A DNA stretch of 64,000 bases from RYN-230 sp963814645 (lineage in GTDB: Bacteria > Actinomycetota > Actinomycetes > Streptosporangiales > Streptosporangiaceae): positions 372,001-436,000 of the forward strand of contig CAWFDX010000015.1 of assembly GCA_963814645.1 (NCBI GenBank). Reading direction: 5' to 3'. The position numbers were made by a program, and so were the translations under genes. Below the pieces are notes generated by a model that saw only the letters and a program-made list of their open reading frames with translations, was not told the origin of the DNA and searched no databases. Shown here piece after piece: positions 18,819-27,945 of this stretch (positions within the stretch are counted from its first letter, which is position 1; every line of letters starts with the position of its first letter).

Positions 18819-19112
18819 TTAGTTCTGGCCACCCCGTTCCGCACCCACCCCGGTCAGCGCACGTACCTGGATCCGGGCGAACCGCGCCGGGTCGCTGGGC
18901 TGGCGGTCGGTGACCGAACCGAGCCAGCCGGAGAAGAAAGCCAGCGGGATGGACACGATCCCGGGATTATCCAGCGGGAAGAACGCGAAATTGATGTGCG
19001 TGTCGGCGATCAGCGACAGGCGGGCGCCGGTTACCGGGTCCACCTCGTAACCGCTCGCGCTGCCACGGCTGGATTGCGTGACGGGCATGCCGCGTTCCTT
19101 TCCGAGCAGCAC
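18819..19112 (-). pseudogene. Remnant of the C-terminus of a cation/acetate symporter (ActP-like)
   Basis: 97 codons whose middle (FFPLDNPGIVSIPLAFFSGW) followed by DPARFARIQVRALTGVGAE matches, from memory, the last ~60 residues of sodium:solute symporters of the ActP type. The rest of the ~550-aa, 13-helix transporter is absent: upstream DNA belongs to other genes. It may be a decayed transporter or, less likely, a small membrane protein reusing the segment. It lies upstream of the globin-like gene on the same strand. Confidence 0.55.
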
Positions 19113-19230
19113 GGTACATCCGCCGAAGTGGGCACCAAGGTGCTTCGCACCAATATGGTCCTCTTTAAGCCATTCGTGATGGAGAGCGCGCGGCTGCGGA
19201 CCGGGCGCGGGCAGAGGTTAGCCTGCGGGG

Positions 19231-19881
19231 ATGGTGGAGGAGCGGCGCGAGCAGGCTGGGCACCGGGATCTCGCTGGGCATCCGGATCGGGTGCGCTGGG
19301 ATGCCCGGTACGCCGGATCCACCCCGTCGTTCCGGCCGCACCCGCTCGCCGAACAGGCCCTCGGCCCGGATCTGCCGGGCGGCCCGGTACCCGCCGGGCC
19401 AGTGGCCGACCTGGCCTGCGGCCCGTCCGGCAGCGCGCTGCTGGCCGCCGCCCATGGACGGCAGGTCACCGCGGTCGATGTGTCCGCCGTCGCGCTGGAC
19501 CTGCTCGGCCAGGAGGCGCGGCGGCGCGGGCTGGCCGGCCGGATCACCCTGGTGCACGCCGACCTGGCCAGCTGGCACCCGGACCCGGCCGGTTACTGGC
19601 TGGTGCTGTGCACCGGCTTCTGGAACCCGGCCGTGTTCGCCGTGGCGGCCCGGGCCGTCGCGCCCGGCGGCGTACTTGGCTGGGAGGCGTTCACCGAGGC
19701 CGCCCGCCAGGCCAGGCCCACGCTCGATCCCGCCTGGTGCCTCGGCCCTGGCGAGCCCGCCACCCTGCTGCCCGGCGGCTTCACCGTGCTCACCCAGCAG
19801 GACCAGCCCGGCCCGGATCACGGCGACCGCCGCCGCCTGCTGGCCCGCCGTCCGCACCAGGCCCTAGCCGCCGATCAGTAA
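19231..19881 (+). CDS. Class I SAM-dependent methyltransferase
   Basis: 216-aa cytoplasmic protein. The N-terminus DRVRWDARYAG is the usual lead-in of this small-methyltransferase group; motif I is VADLACGPSGSALLAAAHG (one glycine position degenerate), followed by VTAVDVSAVALDLL (acidic ribose-binding Asp) and a proline-poor motif IV region. GRITLVHADLASW supplies the adenine-binding Asp. The substrate is unknown. Start ATG 19231 has a weak upstream GCGGGG. Its last 18 bp overlap the convergent gene at 19864. Confidence 0.85.
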   Translation: MVEERREQAGHRDLAGHPDRVRWDARYAGSTPSFRPHPLAEQALGPDLPGGPVPAGPVADLACGPSGSALLAAAHGRQVTAVDVSAVALDLLGQEARRRGLAGRITLVHADLASWHPDPAGYWLVLCTGFWNPAVFAVAARAVAPGGVLGWEAFTEAARQARPTLDPAWCLGPGEPATLLPGGFTVLTQQDQPGPDHGDRRRLLARRPHQALAADQ

Positions 19882-20250
19882 TCCCGAGTCCTCCCCGGCC
19901 GGGAGATCGTGCGGCAGCACGTCGGTGTCGGGGCGCGGGACAGCACGCCGGCCGCTAGCCCGTTCCCAATAAGTCTCTTTGCCGAGCAACGACTCACCGA
20001 ACCGGTCGAACTCGGTAATCACCTTCTGCGTGGCACTCGTGATAGCGGCACGGGTCTGCTCGTCCAGGTCCGTCAGCTGCCGGGAAACCTCGAGCTCAAT
20101 CCTGGCCGCGACCTCGTCCTTGGCCAGATCGTGCAGCTCCCGCTTCGCATCACGTACCGCGGCCCGCAGATCCTTCGTGGCGGCGTGGGCCTCGCGGATC
20201 ATTTCGCGGCACTCGCCAACCGCCGCTTCCAGCCGGTCGAGATCGCTCAC
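19864..20250 (-). CDS. Small coiled-coil protein, unknown function
   Basis: 128-aa protein starting at GTG 20250 behind a strong GAGGAGG. Residues 1-85 are heptad-rich (DRLEAAVGECREMIREAHAA ... KVITEFDRFGESLLG) and should form a long helix or coiled coil; the tail is short, Pro/Gly-rich and probably disordered. No membrane segment or signal peptide. It diverges from the methyltransferase gene at 20397 across an unusually AT-rich gap. I do not recognise a family. Confidence 0.75.
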   Translation of the reverse strand: MSDLDRLEAAVGECREMIREAHAATKDLRAAVRDAKRELHDLAKDEVAARIELEVSRQLTDLDEQTRAAITSATQKVITEFDRFGESLLGKETYWERASGRRAVPRPDTDVLPHDLPAGEDSGLLIGG

Positions 20251-20343
20251 GGCATCCTCCTCGCTCGTCTGCTGGGCCGGGTTTCTGTCCAGTCTGAGCA
20301 GGCCACAGAACGAGGTGCAACAGCTCCTCGCCGCGAACTCTAA

Positions 20344-20382
20344 TATCTCACTATACGAGAATACATAAGAGATAATGTGAGA
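20344..20382. promoter_or_regulatory. AT-rich inverted-repeat operator/promoter region
   Basis: A striking AT-rich island in otherwise GC-rich DNA between divergent genes. It contains TCTCAC (20346-20351) mirrored by GTGAGA (20377-20382), and an internal TATCTC/GAGATA pair (20344-20349, 20369-20374). GATAAT at 20371-20376 could be a -10 box for the methyltransferase starting at 20397. Likely a regulated promoter; the regulator is unknown. Confidence 0.5.
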
Positions 20383-20396
20383 CGAATGTTAGGGTC

Positions 20397-21167
20397 ATGC
20401 ACATGGAGCTGCTGGAATGGGATGCGCAGAGTTACGACGCACTGCCGCTGCCGCACAAGCGATGGGGGCCGCACACCATCGGCAGACTCCGGCTGACCGG
20501 CGGCGAGACGGTCGCGGACGTCGGCTGCGGGACCGGCCGCGACGCCGAGCACCTGCTCCAGCTCCTGCCCGCGGGCCGGGTGCTGGCCATCGACGGGTCG
20601 CAGCAGATGCTCGCGCAGACCCGCAGCCGCCTGGCCGGAGCCGGCCAAGCGGACCGGGTGGAGATCATCCAGGCTGACCTGCGCGACCCCGCGCCGGCCG
20701 CGCTCGCCAGCCACCCGCCGGCCGACGCCGCGGTCAGCGTGGCCACGCTGCACTGGCTGCCCGACCACGCGCAGGTGTTCCGCACCGTCGCCGGGTTGCT
20801 GAAGCCGGGCGGCCAGTTCGCCGCCGAGGCGGGCGGCAAGGGGAACATCGCCAGCATCGTCGCCGTGCTCAGCCAACTGGGCGTGGGCGACGGGACCGGC
20901 ATCTGGAACTTCGCGGACGTCCCAGAGACCACGAGCAGGCTGGCCGCGGCGGGCTTCGGAGAGATCGAGGTCAACCTGGTGCCTGACCCGGCCCGGCTGG
21001 ACGCGGGCCGTCAGTTCGAGTCCTACCTGGCCACCGTGGTGCTCGGCGCGCACCTGCGCGAGCTTCCGCCCGGAGACCGTGCCCCGTTCGTCCGCGAGGT
21101 AGCCGCGCGGCTGGCCGAGCCGGTCGCGGACTACGTCCGCCTGCAGATCCGCGCCACCCGCAGCTGA
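20397..21167 (+). CDS. Class I SAM-dependent methyltransferase (trans-aconitate methyltransferase-like)
   Basis: 256-aa protein. Motif I VADVGCGTGRDAEHLLQLLP, then VLAIDGSQQMLAQTRSRL (acidic loop), IIQADLRD (adenine site) and AAVSVATLHWLPDHAQVFR, the motif typical of the trans-aconitate/ubiquinone-type group of small-molecule methyltransferases. The C-terminal half is helical with a substrate-binding cap. Start ATG 20397 or the in-frame ATG at 20403; only AGGG is visible upstream. Probably regulated by the AT-rich inverted-repeat region immediately upstream. Substrate not identifiable. Confidence 0.87.
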   Translation: MHMELLEWDAQSYDALPLPHKRWGPHTIGRLRLTGGETVADVGCGTGRDAEHLLQLLPAGRVLAIDGSQQMLAQTRSRLAGAGQADRVEIIQADLRDPAPAALASHPPADAAVSVATLHWLPDHAQVFRTVAGLLKPGGQFAAEAGGKGNIASIVAVLSQLGVGDGTGIWNFADVPETTSRLAAAGFGEIEVNLVPDPARLDAGRQFESYLATVVLGAHLRELPPGDRAPFVREVAARLAEPVADYVRLQIRATRS

Positions 21168-21243
21168 CCTCCGGCGCCCGGCGCCGGTCCAGGCCACCCG
21201 GTCCCAGGCCACCCGCCGGTCACCCGTCCGGCCGGATGCCAAA

Positions 21244-22443
21244 ATGGCCGACATGGTTTCCCAGATCACCGGGCAGGACCGGCCCGGACCGCTGTCCGGA
21301 CTGCTCGTCGCGGACTTCGCCCGGGTGCTGGCCGGCCCGTACTGCACCATGCTGCTGGCCGACCTGGGCGCCGACGTGATCAAGGTGGAGAGCCCGGCCG
21401 GCGACGACACCCGCCGCTGGGTACCGCCCACCCGGGACGGAGTGGCCACCTACTACCTGGCCATCAACCGCAACAAGCGGTCCGTGGTCCTCGACCTCAC
21501 CGACGACGAGGGCCTGGCCGCGGCGCACGAGCTGACCCGCCGCGCGGACATCATGGTGCAGAACTTCAAGCCCGGCGGCCTGAAACGCTTCGGCCTGGAC
21601 TACCCGGCCGTGCAGGCCAGGAACCCGGGCATCGTGTACGCCTCGATCAGCGGCTTCGGCGCCGGCGCCGGGCAGGCGCTGCCCGGCTACGACGTCCTGG
21701 TGCAGGCCATGTCCGGCCTGATGAGCCTGACCGGCGACCCGGACGGGCCGCCGTACCGGGCAGGCATCTCGCTGGTGGACATCCTGGCCGGGCTGCATGC
21801 CACGGTCGGCATCCTGGCCGCCGTGGCGCACCGCGCGCAGACCGGGGACGGCCAGCACATCGAGGTCAACCTGCTCTCCTCGGCGCTGTCCGGGATGGCC
21901 AACCAGTCCAGCTCGTATGTCGCGGGCGGCGTGGTGCCGATGCGGATGGGCAACCTGCACCCCAGCCTGACCCCGTACGAGCCGCTGCCCACCGGCGACG
22001 GCGACCTGGTCATCGCGGTCGGCAACGACCGCCAGTTCGGCCGGCTGTGCGAGGTGCTCGGCGCGCCCGGGCTGGCCAGCGACCCGCGGTTCGCGCAGAA
22101 CGCCGGCCGCACCAGCCACCGCGCCGAGCTGCGCGCCGAGCTGTCCAAACAGCTGGCCGCGCGCACCTCGGCCGAGTGGTCCGCGCTGCTCACCGAGGCC
22201 GGCATCCCGTGCGGCCCGATCAACACGGTGGACGGCGGCGTGGCCACCGCGGCCGAGCTGGGCCTGGCACCCATCGTGACGGCGGGCGGCATCCCCGGCA
22301 TCCGGCACCCGATCACGCTGTCCGCCACCCCGCCCGACTACCCGCTGCCGCCCCCCGCGCTCGATGAGCACGGCGACCAGATCCGTGCCTGGCTGGCCGC
22401 GCCACCTCAGCAATCCCGCCCGATCCCAGGAGAGACCCGATGA
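21244..22443 (+). CDS. CaiB/BaiF family III CoA-transferase
   Basis: 399-aa paralogue of the protein at 10639. It shows the start block LVADFARVLAGPYCTMLLAD, the CoA-site segment LGADVIKVESPAGDDTRRW, and GISLVDILAGLHATVGIL with the expected nucleophilic Asp. It precedes a citryl-CoA-lyase-like gene by a 4-bp ATGA overlap, so the two proteins probably act on the same CoA ester, for example activating a dicarboxylate that the lyase then cleaves. Confidence 0.94.
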   Translation: MADMVSQITGQDRPGPLSGLLVADFARVLAGPYCTMLLADLGADVIKVESPAGDDTRRWVPPTRDGVATYYLAINRNKRSVVLDLTDDEGLAAAHELTRRADIMVQNFKPGGLKRFGLDYPAVQARNPGIVYASISGFGAGAGQALPGYDVLVQAMSGLMSLTGDPDGPPYRAGISLVDILAGLHATVGILAAVAHRAQTGDGQHIEVNLLSSALSGMANQSSSYVAGGVVPMRMGNLHPSLTPYEPLPTGDGDLVIAVGNDRQFGRLCEVLGAPGLASDPRFAQNAGRTSHRAELRAELSKQLAARTSAEWSALLTEAGIPCGPINTVDGGVATAAELGLAPIVTAGGIPGIRHPITLSATPPDYPLPPPALDEHGDQIRAWLAAPPQQSRPIPGETR

Positions 22444-23240
22444 CCGAACGCCAGCACCCGGCTTATCCCACCTCGCTTGGTGACTCGGACGCCGACTCGA
22501 TCACCGTGCTGGGCCATGATCTGGCGGCCGACCTGATGGGCCAGGTGTCGTTCGGGGAACTGGCGTTCTGGCTGGTGACTCAGCGCCGGCCGACCCGGCA
22601 GCAGGTCCGGGTGTTCGAGGCGGTGCTGGTCGCGCTGGCCGAGCACGGGTTCACGCCGACCGCGATCGCGGCCCGGCTCACCTACCTGAGCGCCCCCGAC
22701 TCGGTGCAGGGGGCGCTGGCCGCCGGGCTGCTCGGCGGCGGCTCCCGGTTCCTCGGCGTGACCGAGGACTGCGGCGCGTTCCTGGCCGCCGCGCTGGCCG
22801 GAGCGGGGGAGCAGCTGCCCGCCGGCGAGGACGACGCGGGCTGGAACGAGATCGCGCGGCGCGCGGTGCGGCAGGCCCGGGAGGCCGGGAAGTTCGTCCC
22901 CGGTCTTGGCCACCCGGTGCACAAGGTCACCGACCCGCGGACCCCGGTGCTGTTCCGCATCGCCGACGAGGAAGGGCTGCGCGGCCCGCACCTGCGGCTG
23001 TGGGCCGCGGTGGGCAGGGTGCATCCCGAAGTGCTCGGCCGCACGCTGCCGCTGAACGGCGCGGGCACCTGCGGCGCCGCCCTGGCCGACCTGGGCCTGC
23101 CGGTCGAGCTGCTACGCGGCTTCGCGCTGCTGGCCCGCACCGCCGGGCTGCTCGGCCATCTGGCCGAGGAGCGGTGGCGGCCGGTCGGCATGGATATCTA
23201 CCTGGGCGTGGACCGGAACACCGACTACCGGGCGCCGTGA
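22440..23240 (+). CDS. Citrate synthase family protein, citryl-CoA-lyase-like
   Basis: 266-aa protein, much shorter than citrate synthase (~430 aa) but of the length of the small citryl-CoA lyase/CCL group related to the C-terminal part of ATP-citrate lyase. Blocks: MGQVSFGELAFWLVTQRRPT near the N-terminus, FVPGLGHPVHKVTDPRTPVL (substrate His region), and NGAGTCGAALADLGLP. Predicted to cleave or form a C-C bond next to a CoA thioester. Coupled to the CoA-transferase upstream (ATGA) and to the LtrA gene downstream (GTGA). Confidence 0.85.
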   Translation: MTERQHPAYPTSLGDSDADSITVLGHDLAADLMGQVSFGELAFWLVTQRRPTRQQVRVFEAVLVALAEHGFTPTAIAARLTYLSAPDSVQGALAAGLLGGGSRFLGVTEDCGAFLAAALAGAGEQLPAGEDDAGWNEIARRAVRQAREAGKFVPGLGHPVHKVTDPRTPVLFRIADEEGLRGPHLRLWAAVGRVHPEVLGRTLPLNGAGTCGAALADLGLPVELLRGFALLARTAGLLGHLAEERWRPVGMDIYLGVDRNTDYRAP

Positions 23241-24421
23241 CCGGCGACCGGCCGGGTAACCTGCGGCGGCCTGCGGGCGGTACCGCCCGGGTCACCAACG
23301 TCGAGCTGTTCTTCGACCTGGTGTACGTGTTCGCGGTCACCCAGCTGTCGCACTACCTGATCGACCACCCCACCGTCGGCGGCGCGCTGCAGGCGCTGCT
23401 GCTGCTGGCCATGGTCTGGCTGGTCTGGGCTTACACCACCTGGGTGACCAACTGGCTGGACCCGGAGCTGATCCCGGTCCGGCTGATGCTGCTCGCGCTG
23501 GCCCTGGGCAGCCTGGTCATGTCGGCCGCGCTGCCCGGCGCGTTCGGCGGCCGCGGGCTGGCCGTGGGCGTGGCCTACGCGGCCATGCAGATCGGCCGCA
23601 GCGTGTTCGCGGTGGCCGGGCTGCGCGGCGACCCGCTGCGCCGCAACTTCCAGCGCATCCTGGCCTGGTGTGTGGTCAGCGGCGCGCTGGCGGTGGCCGG
23701 CGGGCTGGCCGCCGGGCACGCCCGGGAGCTGCTCTGGCTGGCCACCGTCGGGGTGGACATCCTGGGCGGCCTGACCGGGTTCTGGACGCCGGGACTCGGC
23801 CGGTCCAGCACCCAGGACTGGACCATCGAGGGCAATCACTTCGCCGAACGCTGCCAGGCGTTCATCCTGATCGCGCTGGGCGAGTCGCTGGTGGTGATCG
23901 GAGCCACGCTGTCCCGGCTGCGCACCGTCACCGGCCAGGAGGCAGCCGCGTTCCTGGCCGCGTTCGTGGGCAGCGTGGGCCTGTGGTGGCTGTACTTCCA
24001 CCGCAGCGCGGAGGCGGGCGCGCAGGTCATCGCCGAGTCGGCCGACCCGGGGCGGATGGGCCGGTCCGCCTACCACCTGATCCACCCGGTCATGGTGGCC
24101 GGCATCATCGTGGTGGCCGCGGGCGACCAGCTGGTGCTGGACCGGCCCGGCGAGGTGGGGTCCGCGCCAGTGTCGGCCATGCTGCTCGGCGGCGCGGCGC
24201 TGTTCCTGATCGGCCACGCGCTGTTCAAGGCGGTGGTGTGGCACGTGGTATCCCGGGCCCGGATCGCCGGGGTGGTCACGCTGGGCCTGCTCGGCATCCT
24301 GGCCCCGCACGTCACGGCGCTAGTCCTGAGCATCTGCACCGCGGTCGTCATCCTGGCCGTGGCCACCGCCGACTACCTGACCGAACGCACCGGCCAGCCA
24401 GCGCTCCGTGACGCAGGCTGA
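23237..24421 (+). CDS. Low-temperature-requirement (LtrA) family membrane protein
   Basis: 394-aa polytopic membrane protein. The GTG at 23237 overlaps the preceding stop; the frame is open further upstream but that belongs to the lyase gene. The hallmark VELFFDLVYVFAVTQLSHYL opens the family, followed by ten or so hydrophobic segments, WTIEGNHFAERCQAFILIAL and GESLVVIGATL in the middle. The biochemical role of LtrA proteins is not established. Its coupling to CoA enzymes might mean the acid is a membrane-transported substrate, but that is inference. Confidence 0.9.
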   Translation: MTGDRPGNLRRPAGGTARVTNVELFFDLVYVFAVTQLSHYLIDHPTVGGALQALLLLAMVWLVWAYTTWVTNWLDPELIPVRLMLLALALGSLVMSAALPGAFGGRGLAVGVAYAAMQIGRSVFAVAGLRGDPLRRNFQRILAWCVVSGALAVAGGLAAGHARELLWLATVGVDILGGLTGFWTPGLGRSSTQDWTIEGNHFAERCQAFILIALGESLVVIGATLSRLRTVTGQEAAAFLAAFVGSVGLWWLYFHRSAEAGAQVIAESADPGRMGRSAYHLIHPVMVAGIIVVAAGDQLVLDRPGEVGSAPVSAMLLGGAALFLIGHALFKAVVWHVVSRARIAGVVTLGLLGILAPHVTALVLSICTAVVILAVATADYLTERTGQPALRDAG

Positions 24422-24426
24422 GCCGC

Positions 24427-24455
24427 ACCAATTTGCTTACCCGTTAGCAATTGGT
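24427..24455 (+). terminator. Imperfect stem-loop after the CoA-transferase/lyase/LtrA operon
   Basis: ACCAATTTGCT (24427-24437) pairs with AGCAATTGGT (24446-24455), a 10-bp stem with one bulged base, 5 bp after the LtrA stop. It fits a terminator; an operator for the downstream peptidase gene is the alternative. Confidence 0.55.
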
Positions 24456-24529
24456 CTCTGCTTTGCATGACGCCGGCCGAAAATCCGGGCAAGCTGGTGG
24501 ATACCACAAACCACCCACGGGGAGAGTAG

Positions 24530-25435
24530 ATGCTGTCGAGACGGTTTCTTGCCGCCGCGTTCGGTACGGCCACGCTGATCGGCACAGTCGGCCTGGCTGT
24601 GCTGCCCGGCGCCGCCAGTGCGGGGTCAGCGGCCCGCGGGGGGGTCACGGTCCACCGAGTGGCCGCCGCCGACAACGTGAAGCCCGGCGGCCCGATCGTG
24701 CCGGCGGCGGTTTCCGGGCACGCTTCGGCCCAGGTCGCGGGCCAGAAGTTCTCGGTCGCGGAGCAGAGCGTGAACTGGTCGGGCTTCGCGGTCACCTCGT
24801 CGAAGAAGTTCACCTACGCCCAGAGCCGGTTCGTGCAGCCCACCCTCACCTGCCCGGGGGACCACGCCAACGAGTGGTCCTCCAACTGGGTCGGCTTCGA
24901 CGGCTTCAACCCCAACAGCCAGACCGTCGAGCAGGACGGCACGGCCGCGCACTGCGGCGGTGCAGCCAACAAGACGCCGGTGTACAAGGCCTGGTACGAG
25001 ATGTACCCGAAGGGCTCGGTCAACGTGTTCAGCGTGAAGCCGGGGGACACGATCAACACCTCGGTCAGCTACAGCAACGGCAAGTTCACCCTGACCGTGG
25101 CCGACCTCACGTCGCACCAGAGTTCCACCCACACCGCGACGTGCGCGAGCTGCAAGCGGAACTCCGCGGAATGGATCGTCGAGCGGCCGGCGCTGTGCAC
25201 CTCCACCAACTGCTTCATCACCCACCTGGCCGACTTCGGCACCGCCTCGATGAGCGCCAAGGTGCGGGTGGCCGGCGTGAGCGCCGCCCAGGGCATCCCC
25301 AACTTCCGGAACTACCACATCACGATGATCGCCTCGCCGACCGACAGCACAGCACTGGACACGATCGGCAACGTCAGCAACAACACCTTCCCGGCGACCT
25401 GGGACGCGGAGGGCCCCACGGTCCCGCTCGGCTGA
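24530..25435 (+). CDS. Secreted G1-family glutamic endopeptidase (eqolisin)
   Basis: 301-aa secreted protease, ATG 24530 behind GGGGAGAG. Signal peptide: MLSRRFLAAAFGTATLIGTV then AVLPGAASA. The mature part is a beta-sandwich with the family hallmarks: NWSGFAV, SNWVGFDGFN, catalytic Gln135 in TVEQDGT and catalytic Glu214 in SAEWIVERP, the Gln-Glu dyad of G1 peptidases. These enzymes are active at acid pH and are best known from fungi, with bacterial homologues. Cys pairs (GDH..., CASC, ALCTSTNC) may form disulfides. Expected to degrade protein outside the cell. Confidence 0.92.
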   Translation: MLSRRFLAAAFGTATLIGTVGLAVLPGAASAGSAARGGVTVHRVAAADNVKPGGPIVPAAVSGHASAQVAGQKFSVAEQSVNWSGFAVTSSKKFTYAQSRFVQPTLTCPGDHANEWSSNWVGFDGFNPNSQTVEQDGTAAHCGGAANKTPVYKAWYEMYPKGSVNVFSVKPGDTINTSVSYSNGKFTLTVADLTSHQSSTHTATCASCKRNSAEWIVERPALCTSTNCFITHLADFGTASMSAKVRVAGVSAAQGIPNFRNYHITMIASPTDSTALDTIGNVSNNTFPATWDAEGPTVPLG

Positions 25436-25454
25436 TAGCCCGGGCGGCGGCCAC

Positions 25455-26653
25455 TCATCCTGGGCCTGAGTACTCCAGGATGCAGAGGCCGCCGCCGTCG
25501 CGGTCGACCGCGTACACGATGCCGTCCGCGGTCACGTAGACGTCGTTGGTCTGCACCGGCCCGGCGGGCTCGAACGCGGCGACCTGCTGCGGCTGGAACG
25601 GGTCGCGGATGTCGAACGCGCGTACCCCGGCGCTGAAGAACGCCCCGAAGATGATCTCCTCGCTCTGCCAGGACCAGCCGAACGGCTCGTTCTCGTGCAG
25701 GTTGTGCGGGCCGAACCGGCCGCCCCGGGCGGCGTACCCGGCCACCGGCGGCAGCGGCAGGCTGCCGATGATCAGCGGGGCCCGCTCGTCGCTGGCATCG
25801 GCCAGCCAGACCCGCTTGGGCTGGTCGGCCCCGCCGTCGTGCACGCTCTCGTCACTGATCACCAGCAGGTCCCGGCTGGGCAGCGGCAGCACGGTGTGGG
25901 TGAACCCGGCCATCGGCGGGTGATAGTCGAGCTGGGCCACTAGCCGGGGCGCGGCCACGTCGGTGGTGTCCAGGATGATGGCCCCCGCATCCAGGTAGCC
26001 GACATAAGCCCGGTGCTGGCGTTCAATATGCAGGTTGATGTTGTGCGCGCGGAACCCGGCGTCCCACCGTTCGTGCCGGGCCGGCGGGGGAGCGCCGTCG
26101 CCGTCCTGGGTGCCGGGCAGCCACCACCGGCCGGCCTCGGTGGGCCGGTCCGGCTGGGTCAGGTCCACGATCACCGGGAACTGGTCGTCCCGCGGATCGC
26201 GCGGCCGGGAGTCGGGGGTCCCGGTGCTCAGGTAGGCGTACCGGCCGCCGGTGTAGCCGACCCAGTGCGTGCCGCGGGACCGCGGGCCGGACAGGTCGAG
26301 CAGGCCGGCCAGGCGTGGCTCGGCCAGCGGCTCAGGTCGAACACCTGGACCCCGGCCGGCTGCTGGCCGGGCGCCTGTACCTGGTAGGCCACCAGCAGCA
26401 GGCCGTCGCCGACGGCCAGCGAGTTGGACCGGACGCCGCCGTGCGGCAGCCGGGTCTGGGTGAGCAGCCGGGGTGCCCGCGGGTCGGTGACGTCGAGCAC
26501 GCTGAAGTTGGCTGGGGGCTGCTCGTGGGCCAGGTAGAGGTACCGGCGGCCGCCGTGCTCCAGCACCGCGGTGCCTTCCCCGCAGCGGCCCTGGCCGCCC
26601 AGGTCGTGCCGGCTCAGACAGCGCAACTGCTCCGCAATCATGTCTTGCACCAC
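25455..26653 (-). pseudogene. LVIVD-repeat beta-propeller protein, frameshifted near 26323
   Basis: Two overlapping frames together make a ~395-aa protein of the LVIVD-repeat propeller type: N-terminal part with FSVLDVTDPRAPRLLTQTRL and GVQVFDLSR, C-terminal part with LDTTDVAAPRLVAQLDYHPP and VRAFDIRDPFQPQQVAAFEP. After VFDLSRW the frame breaks; AEPRLAGLLDLSGPRSRG continues in the other frame, so a missing G in CTGGCCGAG near 26323 is enough. Start is GTG 26653 or ATG 26641, with no strong ribosome-binding site. No signal peptide. Divergent from the ABC-binding protein at 26681 across one operator. Confidence 0.75.
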
Positions 26654-26662
26654 GGCCCTAGA

Positions 26663-26678
26663 TGATTAGTCTTAATCA
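26663..26678. promoter_or_regulatory. Operator-like palindrome TGATTA-N4-TAATCA
   Basis: Perfect 6-bp arms (TGATTAGTCTTAATCA) between the divergent LVIVD protein and the substrate-binding lipoprotein, ending 2 bp before the latter's ATG. A near-identical site lies at 29098 and a longer-spaced relative at 37018 in the same catabolic cluster. Confidence 0.6.
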
Positions 26679-26680
26679 CT

Positions 26681-27940
26681 ATGAAAGCCCCATCCCGCAC
26701 GTTAATCATTGTGATGGCGGCGGCGCCGCTGGCCGTGCTGGCTGGCTGCGGCAGCAGCGGATCGAGCACGCCGAGTGCCAGCAGCCCGATCGCCATCGGC
26801 TACGAACTGCCGCTCACCGGCACCGTGGCGCTGCCCGGAAAGCAGGAGCAAGAGGGCTGGAACCTCGGGCTCAAGGAGTTCGGGGACAGCGTCGATGGGC
26901 ACCGCATCGTCACCTACTTCGAGGACACCGGCGGCAACCCGGCGGTCGCGCTGTCCGACGCCCGCTCGCTGGTGCAGCAGAAGCACATCCAGATCATGGA
27001 GGGACCACTGCTGGCCAGTGAGGACGCCGCGGTAGCCCCGTATCTCGGCGCGCAGCGGATCCCGCTGGACAACCTGGCCCTCTGCTCGTCCGCCCAGCTC
27101 ACCGCCGATGCCCGGTACGGCAATGCGCTGAGTTCCGGGTGGCTGTGCGACCAGCCCGATGTGATCGCGGCCGACTACCTCTACCAGGACCTCGGCTACC
27201 GGCACGTGACCGTGCTGGCCACCGACTACGCGTTCGGCTGGCTGTCGGCGGGCGGGTTCATCAAGCAGTTCACCATGCTCGGCGGGAAGATCGACAAGGA
27301 GCTGTGGCCGCCGCTGACCGCGACCGACTACGGCCCGTACGTGTCCGCGATCCCGAAGACCACCCAGGCCGTGTTCGCCGAGACGCTGGGCGCCGGCGCG
27401 ATCGACTTCACCAAGGCGTACGCCCAGTTCGGCCTGCGCGGGAAGATCCCGCTGTACGGCAACACCACGATGTTCGACTACTCGGTGCTGCCCGGCGAAG
27501 TGCCGTCCGACGTGCTCGGCGACCAGATGGCCGCGCAGTACTGCGACGGCATCAGCACCCCGGCCAACAACACGTTCACCAGCCTGTTCAAGGAGACCTA
27601 CCACGTCTTCCCGGGCTACTACGCCGAGGCCGGCTACGTGCACGCCCAACTGGCCGTGGCCGCGCTGAAACGACTGCACGGCAACGCCACCGACCCGACC
27701 GCGGTGGCGCACGCGCTGAAGACCACGCCGATCACCGCGCCCCGCGGGCCGGTGCGGCTGAACACCGTGGTGGACGCGCCGATCCAGAACATCTACATCT
27801 GCAAGGTGGAGAGCGTGCACGGCACGCTGGAGGACGTGCCGATCAAGACGTACCCGGACGTCGAGCCGTGGGGCACCCTGCCGTACCGCACCTGGCTGCA
27901 GGAATTCACCGCCGACTCGACCGGCCGCCCGGCCGCCTGA
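26681..27940 (+). CDS. ABC transporter substrate-binding lipoprotein (branched-chain amino acid type)
   Basis: 419-aa periplasmic-binding protein of the Peripla_BP_6 class. Signal IIVMAAAPLAV ends at the lipobox VLAGC, then GSSGSS linker and the ligand domain (IAIGYELPLTGTVALPGKQE, IMEGPLLASEDAAVAPYLGA, FAETLGAGAIDFTKA). No ribosome-binding site separates the operator palindrome from ATG 26681, so the mRNA may be leaderless; a later in-frame ATG (26714) would lose the basic N-region. No permease is adjacent, but the LivHMGF genes lie 2-6 kb downstream. Related to the second binding protein at 35581. Confidence 0.93.
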   Translation: MKAPSRTLIIVMAAAPLAVLAGCGSSGSSTPSASSPIAIGYELPLTGTVALPGKQEQEGWNLGLKEFGDSVDGHRIVTYFEDTGGNPAVALSDARSLVQQKHIQIMEGPLLASEDAAVAPYLGAQRIPLDNLALCSSAQLTADARYGNALSSGWLCDQPDVIAADYLYQDLGYRHVTVLATDYAFGWLSAGGFIKQFTMLGGKIDKELWPPLTATDYGPYVSAIPKTTQAVFAETLGAGAIDFTKAYAQFGLRGKIPLYGNTTMFDYSVLPGEVPSDVLGDQMAAQYCDGISTPANNTFTSLFKETYHVFPGYYAEAGYVHAQLAVAALKRLHGNATDPTAVAHALKTTPITAPRGPVRLNTVVDAPIQNIYICKVESVHGTLEDVPIKTYPDVEPWGTLPYRTWLQEFTADSTGRPAA

Positions 27941-27945
27941 CCGCT

